Positions 24,039 through 32,352 of a stretch of DNA of 64,000 nucleotides are shown here, piece by piece. This stretch comes from Ruicaihuangia caeni (lineage in GTDB: Bacteria > Actinomycetota > Actinomycetes > Actinomycetales > Microbacteriaceae), in the NCBI RefSeq assembly GCF_029952955.1, contig NZ_JASATX010000003.1:62001-126000 (forward strand), given 5' to 3'. The position numbers were made by a program, and so were the translations under genes. The notes under the pieces were generated by a model, which was not told where the DNA came from, ran no database searches, and worked only from the letters and a program-made list of their open reading frames with translations. Position 1 is the first letter of the stretch. Each line of letters begins with the position of its first letter.

Positions 24039-25406
24039 GAGCCAGACGTAAGGGTCGACGTGCGTGCCGTTGACGAGGATCTCGAGGTGCAGGTGGGGGC
24101 CGGTCGATTGGCCCGTGCTGCCGACGAGGCCGACGAACTCACCGACGCCGATCGGTTCGCCGACGACCAACGGGCTGGAGTCCCACTGCATGTGGGCGTA
24201 GCGCGTGACGACCGTTTGACCGTTCAGTTCGTGCTGCAGGTAGACATAGTGGCCGTAGCTGCCCCCGTTGCCGACCTCGATCACCACTCCGTCGGCGATC
24301 GAATAGATCGGCGTTCCCGCGCCTGGCGTCAGGTCGAGCCCGCGGTGGTTCGTGGAGCACCCACGGCAGGGCGCAGATCGGTCACCAAAGCCCGAGCTGA
24401 TGGGCACCGTGTATGGGAAGGGCCACCGGATCGCACCGGTGCCCGTGCTCACGTAGTTGTAGCTGCGGGTGCCGTAGGTCTGGCGCAGCACCTGCGCGCG
24501 CGTCGTGACGGTGTAGTCCTCGCGAAGGCTCTGCGCCGCGACAGTTTCAGCGCTGCCGTCTTCGATTGCGAGTTGCTGGGCTGCAGGCTTGAGCGCGGCC
24601 GAGGTCGACGCGTCCGTGAAGCTCTCGGAACGGAAGGCATTGGCAGGCAATGTGGTGCCGACGAGCAGCGCGCCGGCGAAGAGCAGCGCCGCCCCCGAGT
24701 ACACCTTGCGCAGCACACCGACGGTTCGGGCCGATCGCTCCTTGCGTGGGGCCGAAGCGGCGGCCGAAGCGGTCCGCGGCGTCGACGCGGCACGCGGGGC
24801 CCGCGCGATCCGAGCGATGCGCGCATCGGAGCGCGCGGCACGGCGGCGAGCCGTTGCAGCACGGCGGGTGAGCTCAACGTCCGGCGCCATTGCCGCGGCC
24901 GGCGCGGCATCGAGGTCGGCCGCGACGGGAGAAGCCGCGCTGGCGCCGTCGGAAGTCTGAGAAGTCGTTTCGGCGACCGTCGCCTCGGATGCCGTCCGTG
25001 TCTCAGACACGGGCTCAACAGTTGCGAGGGCGCTCGAGGTCGTCTCCATCGCCTCTGCTGCCGCTTCGACCATCGCCATCATCACGGTCTCAACGGGCGA
25101 CAGCTCTGGCGACGCAGGCGCCTCCTCGGCGAGGCTCTTCGCCGTCTCGCGCTGAAGAGTGGCGGATGCCGCGGCATCCTGTGCCAGCGAGTCGATCGAG
25201 TGAGCGGCGACGGCGCCGGTCGACGGCATCGAGATGATCCGCATCGGCGCGGTCTCGAGTGCCGCCGCGCGCTCGCGCTCCGCGCGACGTTCGAGCTCTC
25301 GCAGCGCTCTGCGCGTGAGCGGAGAGTCGGTGGCGCCCGCAACGTCGGAGGGGCTGGGGGTGCCGGAACCGCGATCTGAGACTGGGTTGACGCCGCGCTG
25401 AGTCAC
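24021..25406 (-). CDS. Membrane-anchored M23 peptidase with a long Ala-rich N-terminal region
   Basis: A 461-residue protein ending in a LytM/M23 domain (about 325-458). The zinc ligands are in NHRGLDL (H354, D358) and GPHLHLEI (H438, H440), with TRYAHMQ (H405) in the site. These enzymes cut peptide cross-links in peptidoglycan, or act as regulators when inactive; here all ligands are present. A single hydrophobic segment at about 233-255 anchors it with the peptidase outside. The first 230 residues are Ala/Ser/Thr-rich, then strongly basic before the membrane, and would lie in the cytoplasm. The GTG start is uncertain. No partner genes. Confidence 0.85.
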   Translation of the reverse strand: MTQRGVNPVSDRGSGTPSPSDVAGATDSPLTRRALRELERRAERERAAALETAPMRIISMPSTGAVAAHSIDSLAQDAAASATLQRETAKSLAEEAPASPELSPVETVMMAMVEAAAEAMETTSSALATVEPVSETRTASEATVAETTSQTSDGASAASPVAADLDAAPAAAMAPDVELTRRAATARRRAARSDARIARIARAPRAASTPRTASAAASAPRKERSARTVGVLRKVYSGAALLFAGALLVGTTLPANAFRSESFTDASTSAALKPAAQQLAIEDGSAETVAAQSLREDYTVTTRAQVLRQTYGTRSYNYVSTGTGAIRWPFPYTVPISSGFGDRSAPCRGCSTNHRGLDLTPGAGTPIYSIADGVVIEVGNGGSYGHYVYLQHELNGQTVVTRYAHMQWDSSPLVVGEPIGVGEFVGLVGSTGQSTGPHLHLEILVNGTHVDPYVWLTANAS

Positions 25407-25610
25407 GTCGGCGTGTCCGGTTGGATGCAGCGACCTCTCCTCACGCGGCGGGCCCGGCGGGCCGAAACGAACTCTGATCTGCCGAACACGTCAACAGATA
25501 ACGGATTGATAAAGGCTAGCGAATCTCAACCCGACTTCGCGAGTCGAATTTTCTTCCCGTTTCCGTTCAGCGAAAAATCCGCGAGTTTCCGGGCGACGCC
25601 TCGGCGCGTC
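25407..25610. other. Spacer upstream of the M23 gene
   Basis: An A/T-richer island (about 25490-25530) holds TTGACG on the minus strand and probably the M23 promoter. A weak GACGC/GCGTC hairpin directly follows the IMPase stop. Nothing else seen. Confidence 0.4.
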
Positions 25611-26426
25611 TCAAACCATTCGCCCGCCGCGGCCGGCGTCGAGTTCGGTGAGCACGTCGAGCAGTTCTGTCGCGAGCTTCGGCTCTGCCGCGAGGGTGAG
25701 GTCGGCATCCGCGGCGCCGTGCCATCCGCGCACCGTCGCGCCCGCCTCGCTCGCGATGAGCGCCGCAGCTGCGTGGTCCCACGGTTGCAGGCCGCGCTCG
25801 AAATAGGCGTTCAACCGCCCGGCCGCAACACCGCAGAGGTCGAGCGACGCGGTACCCATTCGCCTGATGTCGCGAACGCGGGGCAGCAGCGCGGCGACGA
25901 TCTCGCCCTGCGTGCGACGTCCCTCTGCCGTGTACGCGAATCCGGTCGCGACAAGGGCGTGATCGAGGTCGACGTAGGGCGCGATCTCGAGCCGCTCGCC
26001 ATCGAGGAACGCGCCCTGGCCCGCGGTGGCCCACCACTCTTCGCCGGTCGGAACGTTGAGCACGCATCCGGCGAGCGCGCGCCAGGTCTTCGGGTCGGGG
26101 TCGCCTTCGACGGCCGCGACGCTCACCGCGTAGTGCGGGATGCCGTAGAGGAAGTTGACTGTGCCGTCGATGGGGTCGATCACCCAGGTGAGCCCGGTGC
26201 TGCCCTCTTCGGCACCTGACTCCTCGCCGTAGAACCCGTCGTTCGGCCGCGCGTCGGCAAGCATGCCGCGGATGAGCGCTTCAGCCTCGCGGTCGGTCTC
26301 AGTGACCACGTCGGTCAACGACGACTTGCTGGCAGCAACGCTCACGCCGACGGCGCGCCGTTCGGCGATCAGTGCAGCGGCGGATGCTGCGACCTCCCGT
26401 GCCGTCAGAAGCAGTTGGTCGCTCAC
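25611..26426 (-). CDS. Inositol monophosphatase-family phosphatase
   Basis: A 271-residue Mg-dependent sugar phosphatase. Metal-binding motifs are GEES (67-70), DPIDGTVNF (84-92) and PWDHAAAALIASEAGA near 217-232. Family members hydrolyse myo-inositol-1-phosphate, histidinol phosphate or sugar phosphates; the exact substrate cannot be set. The GTG follows GGAG by four bases. It begins 50 bases after the epimerase stop on the same strand, so it could be the last gene of the TRAP/dehydrogenase locus and act on a pathway phosphate, or be independent. Confidence 0.85.
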   Translation of the reverse strand: MSDQLLLTAREVAASAAALIAERRAVGVSVAASKSSLTDVVTETDREAEALIRGMLADARPNDGFYGEESGAEEGSTGLTWVIDPIDGTVNFLYGIPHYAVSVAAVEGDPDPKTWRALAGCVLNVPTGEEWWATAGQGAFLDGERLEIAPYVDLDHALVATGFAYTAEGRRTQGEIVAALLPRVRDIRRMGTASLDLCGVAAGRLNAYFERGLQPWDHAAAALIASEAGATVRGWHGAADADLTLAAEPKLATELLDVLTELDAGRGGRMV

Positions 26427-26476
26427 ATCACTCCTCAGGGATCAGCCGGCTCGCATCGGCTGAGTTGCCGCCGAAG

Positions 26477-27445
26477 TCAGTGCCGGTAGTACGCGATGGT
26501 CTGCTCGAGGCCATCCCGCAGTTCGGTGCGCAGCACATCGTCGCGTCTGGCGCGAAGATCGAGTTCACCGACTTCAGCGTGGATGCCGAGGTCTCCCGTG
26601 CCGCGGCTGATCGCCGATCCCGGAACGAGTTCGCCGAGCAGGCGCACCACGTCATCGATGTCCACCACGGTACCCGCGATGCTGCACGAGTGCGCGCCGT
26701 CGAGCGGTTCGAGAGCGCTCACCACGAATGCGTCGGCGACATCGGCCACGTACACCGCGTCGGTGCGGCCGTGCAGCGGGATCTCGTAGCTCTCGCCTCG
26801 CGCCGCAGCGCGGCAGGCGAGCGCGATGCCCGCACTCGCTCCGCTCTCGCGGCCCGGCCCGTAGACCACCAGTGGTCTCAACCCCATCGAGTTCAATCCG
26901 AACTGCTCGCAGAAGGCCTTCGCGGTGAACTCGGCAGCCAGCTTGTAGGCCCCGTAGAGCGAACGCGGATTGAGATCGAGGGCGGTGGAGGAGTAGACAG
27001 CCGCGCTGCTGGCGTACGAGACGCCGGCGATGCCATGACGTCGGGCGGCGTCGAGCACGTTGACCGTGCCGATGACATTGATCTCGGCGCCGGTCACCGG
27101 GTGCTCGTTGCAGAACGGCGTGAGCACACCAGCGAGGTGCACGACGGCGTCGACACCGCTCACGGCGTCGCTCACCTGCGCAGCGTCGCGGATGTCGCCC
27201 GTCAACCACTCGATGCCGTTCAACCGTTCGCCGAGCAAGTCGGTGATCAGCGGGCTCGGGGCGCCCACATCGAACACGATGGGCCGGTGTCCGCGCTCGA
27301 GCAGGTTCTTCACGACCCACGCGCCGATGAAGCCGTTGCCGCCCGTCACGAGAACGGAGCGCGCGCCACCGGGCTTCTCGGAGGCTGCGTCCGCGTGCTG
27401 CGGCACTTGCGCCGGCTGCACCTCCGCGCTCTTGGATTCACTCAT
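26477..27445 (-). CDS. NAD-dependent epimerase/dehydratase (extended SDR)
   Basis: A 322-residue extended SDR. GGNGFIG at 35-41 binds NAD; the catalytic Ser-Tyr-Lys set is SSAAVYSS followed by YGAYKLAAE. The N-terminal 28 residues are polar and variable. The domain resembles UDP-sugar epimerases and D-erythronate/uronate-type dehydrogenases of TRAP loci. The ATG at 27445 overlaps the end of the upstream dehydrogenase by eight bases; an upstream GTG at 27454 is an alternative. Likely oxidises or epimerises the imported substrate; identity open. Confidence 0.85.
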   Translation of the reverse strand: MSESKSAEVQPAQVPQHADAASEKPGGARSVLVTGGNGFIGAWVVKNLLERGHRPIVFDVGAPSPLITDLLGERLNGIEWLTGDIRDAAQVSDAVSGVDAVVHLAGVLTPFCNEHPVTGAEINVIGTVNVLDAARRHGIAGVSYASSAAVYSSTALDLNPRSLYGAYKLAAEFTAKAFCEQFGLNSMGLRPLVVYGPGRESGASAGIALACRAAARGESYEIPLHGRTDAVYVADVADAFVVSALEPLDGAHSCSIAGTVVDIDDVVRLLGELVPGSAISRGTGDLGIHAEVGELDLRARRDDVLRTELRDGLEQTIAYYRH

Positions 27446-28436
27446 CTGCGTCACGGCTCCATTCCTCGAACGAGATCACGACCTTGCCCGGCGCGGTCAG
27501 CGCCGATTCGTAGGCCCGAGACGCCTCGGCGACGGGGACGACCGCGCTGACGACGGGCGCCACGTCGATCGCTCCATCGCGCACCGCGTTGATCGCGCGC
27601 TCGAACCCTGTGGGGTGGTCGTACACGTAGCTGCTGAGCACGCGCACCTGGCGCAGTACGAGGTCTTCGCTCGTGAACTCGAGCGGAGCGCTGCCCATTC
27701 CCACGAGCACGATGGCTCCGCCTGGCTCGACTGCGGCGAGCGCCGACTTCCACCCACCGGCGCTGCCCGACGCCTCGAACACGCGGGAGTACTGGGAATC
27801 CGGCGCACTCCTCGGGCCGATGCCGAGGTCGGCAACGAACGCGGCCTTCTCGGGCTGGATTTCGGAGAGCTCGACTCGGATGCCTCGAGCCTGCAGCAGC
27901 TTCCCCACGAAGACCCCCTGAGCACCGCCTCCGATGATGAGCACACTGTCGCCTTCGCGCACGTCGGCGAGTTCGACCGCTTTCGCGGCGACGGCGAGCG
28001 GCTCGATGCAACCGAGCACGGCGAGGGGCCACTCTGCCGGAACAGTGTGCGCGTGCGAGGCGGGCAGCGTGTAGTGCTCACTGCCCGCTCCCGCCTCGGT
28101 CATGCCGAGCACGCGTCGGCTCTCGCAGATCGCCGACATGCCGCCCGTGCAGCGCAGGCACTCGCCGCAGCCGATGATCGGTTCGATCACGACTGTCTCG
28201 CCCATTCTCGACGGGTCGACCCCGTCGCCCACAGCCGTCACCGTGCCGAAGGCTTCGTGGCCGACCACCCACGGCAGCCGTGGCACGCCGCGATGCCCGA
28301 GATAGCGGCTCAGGTCTGAGCCGCATAGGCCCAGCCCGCGCACGGCGATCCGCAGTTCCCCGGGTGCGGGTTGCGGCGCCGGGGCCACGTCGAGCACTGC
28401 CACATCGCGTTCGCCAGTGAGCGAGAGGGCCAGCAT
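27438..28436 (-). CDS. Zinc-dependent alcohol/polyol dehydrogenase
   Basis: A 332-residue medium-chain dehydrogenase. Catalytic zinc ligands are C38 (GLGLCGSDL) and H60-E61 (GHEAFG); the structural zinc cysteines are C90, C93, C96 and C104. The NAD-binding turn is LIIGGGAQGVFVG. It resembles sorbitol/threonine dehydrogenase relatives, suggesting a polyol or hydroxy acid substrate. It sits between the EthD-like gene and the epimerase, ten bases after the former, and is part of the same transcript. Confidence 0.88.
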   Translation of the reverse strand: MLALSLTGERDVAVLDVAPAPQPAPGELRIAVRGLGLCGSDLSRYLGHRGVPRLPWVVGHEAFGTVTAVGDGVDPSRMGETVVIEPIIGCGECLRCTGGMSAICESRRVLGMTEAGAGSEHYTLPASHAHTVPAEWPLAVLGCIEPLAVAAKAVELADVREGDSVLIIGGGAQGVFVGKLLQARGIRVELSEIQPEKAAFVADLGIGPRSAPDSQYSRVFEASGSAGGWKSALAAVEPGGAIVLVGMGSAPLEFTSEDLVLRQVRVLSSYVYDHPTGFERAINAVRDGAIDVAPVVSAVVPVAEASRAYESALTAPGKVVISFEEWSRDADE

Positions 28437-28446
28437 CCGTCAGTCC

Positions 28447-29193
28447 TTACTTGGAGCGACGCTCGATGGCGTCGGCGTCGAACGGGGTGCGGGTGACGTG
28501 CGTCTCGTCGACCATGTAGTCCACGAGGAACGTGGAGCAGTGGCCGATACGAGCGTCGCCTAGCTCGGCGGCGAGCGCCTCGATCTTCTCGCGCACGGGG
28601 CCGGCGGCATCCGCGGTCAGTGTGTCGACGAAGATCACCGCGAGGTGACGCACGCCGTCGAGTTCGGGGTTGACCGGGCGCAGTTCGGCCTCCTCGGTCT
28701 TGTAGTCGGTGATCTCGTCACGCGACTCACCGAGGAACACCGAGCTCACCTTCGGCAGTTCGCCGAGCTCGTCGACGAGGGCACGCAGGCGAGCCTCCAG
28801 CTGAGCGAACGTCGCAGTGGCGTCACCAACTGCTTCGATGCGAGCCGTGGTGACGAAAGCGCCGTCGCCGAATCCCTTCTGCAAGGCCGGCACGTTGGCG
28901 TACCGCACGAAGTTCTGGAACGACGGCTGGATGCGCTGTGTCCACGGCGTGGGATTGTCGAGACGCTCGAGGTACTGCGTCGAACGGAAGATCTCAGCCT
29001 CTCGCGCTTCGTACAGCGTCAGGTACTTCGGCGACTGCGCGGGATCGAGCGCCACTCCCCGGCGGCCGCGGACGAACCCGTCGATGGAGGCCCGCTCGGG
29101 CATGTGCTCGAGCGTGTGCCACTCGAGATACGCGTCTTGCGCGGAGGGTTCGATGTCGTGCCAGATCGACAGCACAGCGTCAGCGGTGATCAT
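28447..29193 (-). CDS. EthD/DUF4286-like protein with two ferredoxin-like halves
   Basis: A 248-residue protein without a recognised enzymatic motif. The first half contains IWHDIEPSAQDAYLEWHTLEHMPERASIDGF in pieces typical of EthD-like dimeric alpha/beta-barrel proteins (conserved WH...EHMPER). The second half (about 125-235) repeats the fold, with HLAVIFVDTL. Relatives are small cytosolic enzymes or stress factors in catabolic operons. The ATG at 29193 follows AGAAGGAG by five bases; the open frame continues far upstream without support. Role in this locus unknown. Confidence 0.7.
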   Translation of the reverse strand: MITADAVLSIWHDIEPSAQDAYLEWHTLEHMPERASIDGFVRGRRGVALDPAQSPKYLTLYEAREAEIFRSTQYLERLDNPTPWTQRIQPSFQNFVRYANVPALQKGFGDGAFVTTARIEAVGDATATFAQLEARLRALVDELGELPKVSSVFLGESRDEITDYKTEEAELRPVNPELDGVRHLAVIFVDTLTADAAGPVREKIEALAAELGDARIGHCSTFLVDYMVDETHVTRTPFDADAIERRSK

Positions 29194-29258
29194 GTGGGCT
29201 CCTTCTGGTTCAGAGGTTCGGTGCGTGGTTGGGTCGCGTTGCGTACGCGGTCGTGCGG

Positions 29259-30524
29259 TCAGTTCACCAGGAACAGTGCGAGTTCGGGCACGAAGATCAG
29301 CAGCAAGAGCATGATCAGCAGGCTCGGCATGAACATCATCGACCCCTTGAACGCGGTCCAGATCGGGATGCGGGTGGCACCGCTCAGCACGAATACAGCC
29401 GCACCGAATGGCGGTGTGAGCAAGCCGATCATGAGCGACAAGATCGTCACGAGCCCGAAGTGCACTGGGTCGACGCCGAAGTCGATCGCTATCGGCAACA
29501 GCACCGGGACTGTGATCACCAGCGCTGAGAGCGACTCCATGAAGCAGCCGATGATGAGCAGAAGCAAGGCGGTGAGCAGCAGGAAGCCGACTGGCGAGTC
29601 GGTGATCTCGCTCATCCATTTGGCCATGTGGAAGGGCACTCGCTCACGGGCGAGAATCCATCCCAGAATGTTCGACGCGCCGAGGATGATCATGATCGAG
29701 GCGGTCGTGACGACGGTCTCTTTGAATACGACGCCGAGGAACTTGAGGCGCCCGTTCTTCACGATCGCCATCGCCACAGCGAGGATGAAGACGGCAGCCA
29801 CGCAGGCGGCCTCCGTGGGCGTGAACCACCCCGTCAGAATGCCGCCGATGATGATGACCGGCACGACCATCGGCAACAGGGCACGCATCGATGCGCGGCC
29901 CAGACGGCGCAGGTTGAACGGCTCTCCCGCGAGGTCTGCACGGCGGAAGGTGAACAAGAAGACTGTCAGGCAGAGGATGATGAACATCACCAGCGCGGGA
30001 ATGATTCCGGCGAGGAACATCGCGCCAGTCGAGACCGAGGCGATCGAGGCATAGACGATCGCCGGAATGCTCGGAGGCATGATCGGACCGATCAGCGAGG
30101 ATGCCGTCGTGACACCCGCCGAGAACATGTCGGAGTAGCCGCGCTTCTGCATCTGCTTGACCTCGACCGAACCGAGGCCTGCGACGTCGGCAAGCGATGC
30201 ACCGCTCATCCAGGAGAACCCAAGGCTTGCGGCGACGTTCACGTAGCCCAGCGCTCCTCGCACCCGGCCGACGAGGGCGAGCACGAAGTCGAAGAGCCGC
30301 TCGGCGATGCCGGAATAGTTCGCCGCGACGCCGACGAGGATGAACAGCGGCACCGCGAGCAGCGGCCAACTGTCGATTCCCTCGATCGCCAGCCGGAACG
30401 AGAGGTCGAGCGTGTAACCGTTGCTGACGAGGTACAGCATCGAGGGGCCGAGAATGGCGAATGCGATCGGCACTCGAAGCGCGAGGAGCACGAAGATCGC
30501 GATGATCAGGACTGAGAGTTCCAT
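29259..30524 (-). CDS. TRAP transporter large permease (DctM)
   Basis: A 421-residue membrane protein with about twelve helices. LLAVPLFILVGVAANYSGIA, MSGASLADVAGLG, GPIMPPSIPAIVYA and GWFTPTEAACVA are DctM hallmarks. It carries out Na+-driven import of an organic anion delivered by DctP. dctQ lies upstream with a 103-base gap that has an 11-bp hairpin; most TRAP pairs overlap, so the gap is unusual. Confidence 0.94.
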   Translation of the reverse strand: MELSVLIIAIFVLLALRVPIAFAILGPSMLYLVSNGYTLDLSFRLAIEGIDSWPLLAVPLFILVGVAANYSGIAERLFDFVLALVGRVRGALGYVNVAASLGFSWMSGASLADVAGLGSVEVKQMQKRGYSDMFSAGVTTASSLIGPIMPPSIPAIVYASIASVSTGAMFLAGIIPALVMFIILCLTVFLFTFRRADLAGEPFNLRRLGRASMRALLPMVVPVIIIGGILTGWFTPTEAACVAAVFILAVAMAIVKNGRLKFLGVVFKETVVTTASIMIILGASNILGWILARERVPFHMAKWMSEITDSPVGFLLLTALLLLIIGCFMESLSALVITVPVLLPIAIDFGVDPVHFGLVTILSLMIGLLTPPFGAAVFVLSGATRIPIWTAFKGSMMFMPSLLIMLLLLIFVPELALFLVN

Positions 30525-30580
30525 CGGTCAATCTGTCTGAGAGGGCAAGAAGCAGGGAGCGGCGGTCAGCACCGCCAGGC

Positions 30581-30616
30581 GGGGCCGCTGTGCAGGTGCT
30601 CCCGTACAGCGGCCCC
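30581..30616 (-). other. 11-bp hairpin between dctQ and dctM
   Basis: GGGGCCGCTGT (30581-30591) pairs exactly with ACAGCGGCCCC (30606-30616). It lies within one TRAP operon, so it may be an mRNA-processing or partial-termination element rather than an operon end. Confidence 0.6.
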
Positions 30617-30627
30617 AGCGGCGAGCG

Positions 30628-31155
30628 TCAGACGACGGCCGGCGTGGCTGATCGGTCGGCTGGCGTGAACCGGCCGCGACGCTCGACGAGGTCGAGCACC
30701 ACGTCAACGACGACGAGCAGGAACCCAGCCGCGGTCGCGATGAAGAACGGCGCCTTCGGCACTGCGACGCTCGACAGGTTGCCGCTGACGCCCGAGTCGA
30801 CCATCTGAATGCCGGCGAAGGCGAACGCAGCGGCGACCACGATCACGATCAATCGCGATACGAACCAGACGGCCTCGATGGCGCGCGGTCGGCGGAGCAG
30901 CCCGTCGATGAACTCGAGTGTGATGTGCTGGTCCCGAGCGGCAAGATAGCCGGCCAGGAATAGCGAGAGCACGACGAGTCCCATCATGGCCACTTCGCCC
31001 GACCAGCCGACCGTGGTCAGGTGGAGGTAGCGCTGCAGAACCTGAAGCGCCACCCCCACGACGACGACGACCATCATGACGACGCCCAGCGCGACCTCGA
31101 CGCGGCTGAGCACTCGACGCACCCGACCGATGATTGTCGTGTTCTGCATTGGCAT
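30628..31155 (-). CDS. TRAP transporter small permease (DctQ)
   Basis: A 175-residue protein with four membrane helices. QRYLHLTTVGWSGEVAMMGLVVLSLFLAGYLAARDQHI, read in parts, is the DctQ core with the conserved W-S-x-E. It forms the membrane complex with DctM. It is 28 bases after dctP on the same strand. Confidence 0.9.
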   Translation of the reverse strand: MPMQNTTIIGRVRRVLSRVEVALGVVMMVVVVVGVALQVLQRYLHLTTVGWSGEVAMMGLVVLSLFLAGYLAARDQHITLEFIDGLLRRPRAIEAVWFVSRLIVIVVAAAFAFAGIQMVDSGVSGNLSSVAVPKAPFFIATAAGFLLVVVDVVLDLVERRGRFTPADRSATPAVV

Positions 31156-31183
31156 TCCGTCTCAGCTCGTGGTTGTCGATTGA

Positions 31184-32242
31184 CTACTTGATCGTCGGCG
31201 CGGTCCAGCCCTCGCCGAGGTCTTCTGCCTTGATCAGGTCGTAGTACTCGCGCTGCACGCCCTCGAGGTTGGCCTCCCAGTACGCCTCGACCTTGGTGCG
31301 GAACGCCTCGCGGTCGACATCCTGGACGACCTCGATGACTCCGTCAGCGGCCCACTGCTGCAGGATGGTGCGCTCTTCCTCGGAGATGCACTCGCCGGCC
31401 TTGACGCCCGCTGCGTCGACAGCTTCCTGGATCGCGGTGCGCTGCTCGTCGCTGAGGCCCTGCCAGAAGTCCTCAGACACGACGACGAACTCGATGCTCG
31501 TCTGGTGGCCCGAGAGCGAGACGTAGTCCTGCACCTCCTGCACGTTCGTGCTTGCGATCGCCGACACCGGGTTCTCCTGCGAGTCAGCGGTGCCCTGCTG
31601 CAGCGCGAGGTAGAGCTCGTCGAACGAGACGCCGACCGGGTTCGCGCCGAGCGCGTATGCCGACTCGAGGTACTCCGGCTTGTTCGGGAAACGAGTCTTC
31701 AGCCCTTGCAGGTCAGCAGGCTCGTGGATGGGCTTGTTCGAAGTGAACACGCGAACGCCGAAGTACCAGGCACCGATGATCCGCGTGCCGGTCTCCTCGA
31801 GCACGTTGTCGGTCAGTTCCTTGTACGCGTCGGTCTCCACGAACGCCTCGAGCTGCTCTTGACCGTCGAGCACGAATGCACGGTCGAGCACGCCGATCGC
31901 CTCAGAGAACGCACTGATGTTCGAGGGCGAGTCGAGGTTCATCTGCACGTCGCCCGTCTGGACGGAACGGAAGCGCTCCTGGTCTCCGCCGAGGATGCTC
32001 TCGGGGTAGTTGACGATCTCGAGGCCGACACCCTTGTCATTGACGGCTTCTGCTACCAGGTCGACTCCGCAGGCGTTGTGCGGGTGGTCTCCGGCGAAGC
32101 TGTTCGCGAAGACGACCTCGACGGTTTCGCCCGCGTCACCTCCCGCCTTGTTATCGCCGGCGCTGCTGCAGCCGGCGAGGAGAAGGCCGAACGCTGCTGC
32201 CGAGCCAATGGCTGCTGCGGTGCGCTTGGTCAGTCGTGACAT
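31184..32242 (-). CDS. TRAP solute-binding lipoprotein (DctP), operon copy
   Basis: A 352-residue lipoprotein with the lipobox LLLAGC (C25). The mature part follows the DctP fold; VRVFTSNKPIHEPADLQGLKTRFP contains the conserved Arg that binds a substrate carboxylate. ANSFAGDHPHNACG near the mature N-terminus suits a C4/sugar-acid binder. GGAGG precedes the ATG by six bases. It is the first gene of the dctPQM unit and is preceded by two adjacent operator-like palindromes. It is a close relative of the second DctP at 33549, although the two differ in sequence. Confidence 0.92.
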   Translation of the reverse strand: MSRLTKRTAAAIGSAAAFGLLLAGCSSAGDNKAGGDAGETVEVVFANSFAGDHPHNACGVDLVAEAVNDKGVGLEIVNYPESILGGDQERFRSVQTGDVQMNLDSPSNISAFSEAIGVLDRAFVLDGQEQLEAFVETDAYKELTDNVLEETGTRIIGAWYFGVRVFTSNKPIHEPADLQGLKTRFPNKPEYLESAYALGANPVGVSFDELYLALQQGTADSQENPVSAIASTNVQEVQDYVSLSGHQTSIEFVVVSEDFWQGLSDEQRTAIQEAVDAAGVKAGECISEEERTILQQWAADGVIEVVQDVDREAFRTKVEAYWEANLEGVQREYYDLIKAEDLGEGWTAPTIK

Positions 32243-32301
32243 CAATGTCCTCCGTGCATCGTTGCTGTGGTGACCCGTCTTGAGCCTTGCACACCCTAGC
32301 G

Positions 32302-32319
32302 GCATTAAGCGCTTGATGC
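32302..32319. promoter_or_regulatory. LacI-type operator candidate upstream of dctP
   Basis: GCATTAAGCGCTTGATGC is an 18-bp palindrome with one mismatched pair and the central AAGCGCTT that typifies LacI/GalR operators. It is 60 bases upstream of the dctP start. No LacI-family gene is in the window. Confidence 0.6.
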
Positions 32320-32332
32320 GGAACAGCGTTCC
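32320..32332. promoter_or_regulatory. Second operator candidate, IclR-like palindrome
   Basis: GGAACAGCGTTCC is a palindrome of GGAAC/GTTCC arms around three bases, directly abutting the LacI-type site. The shape resembles IclR-family operators. No IclR-family gene is in the window. Confidence 0.45.
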
Positions 32333-32352
32333 ATTTTGGGAGGGAACAGGCG

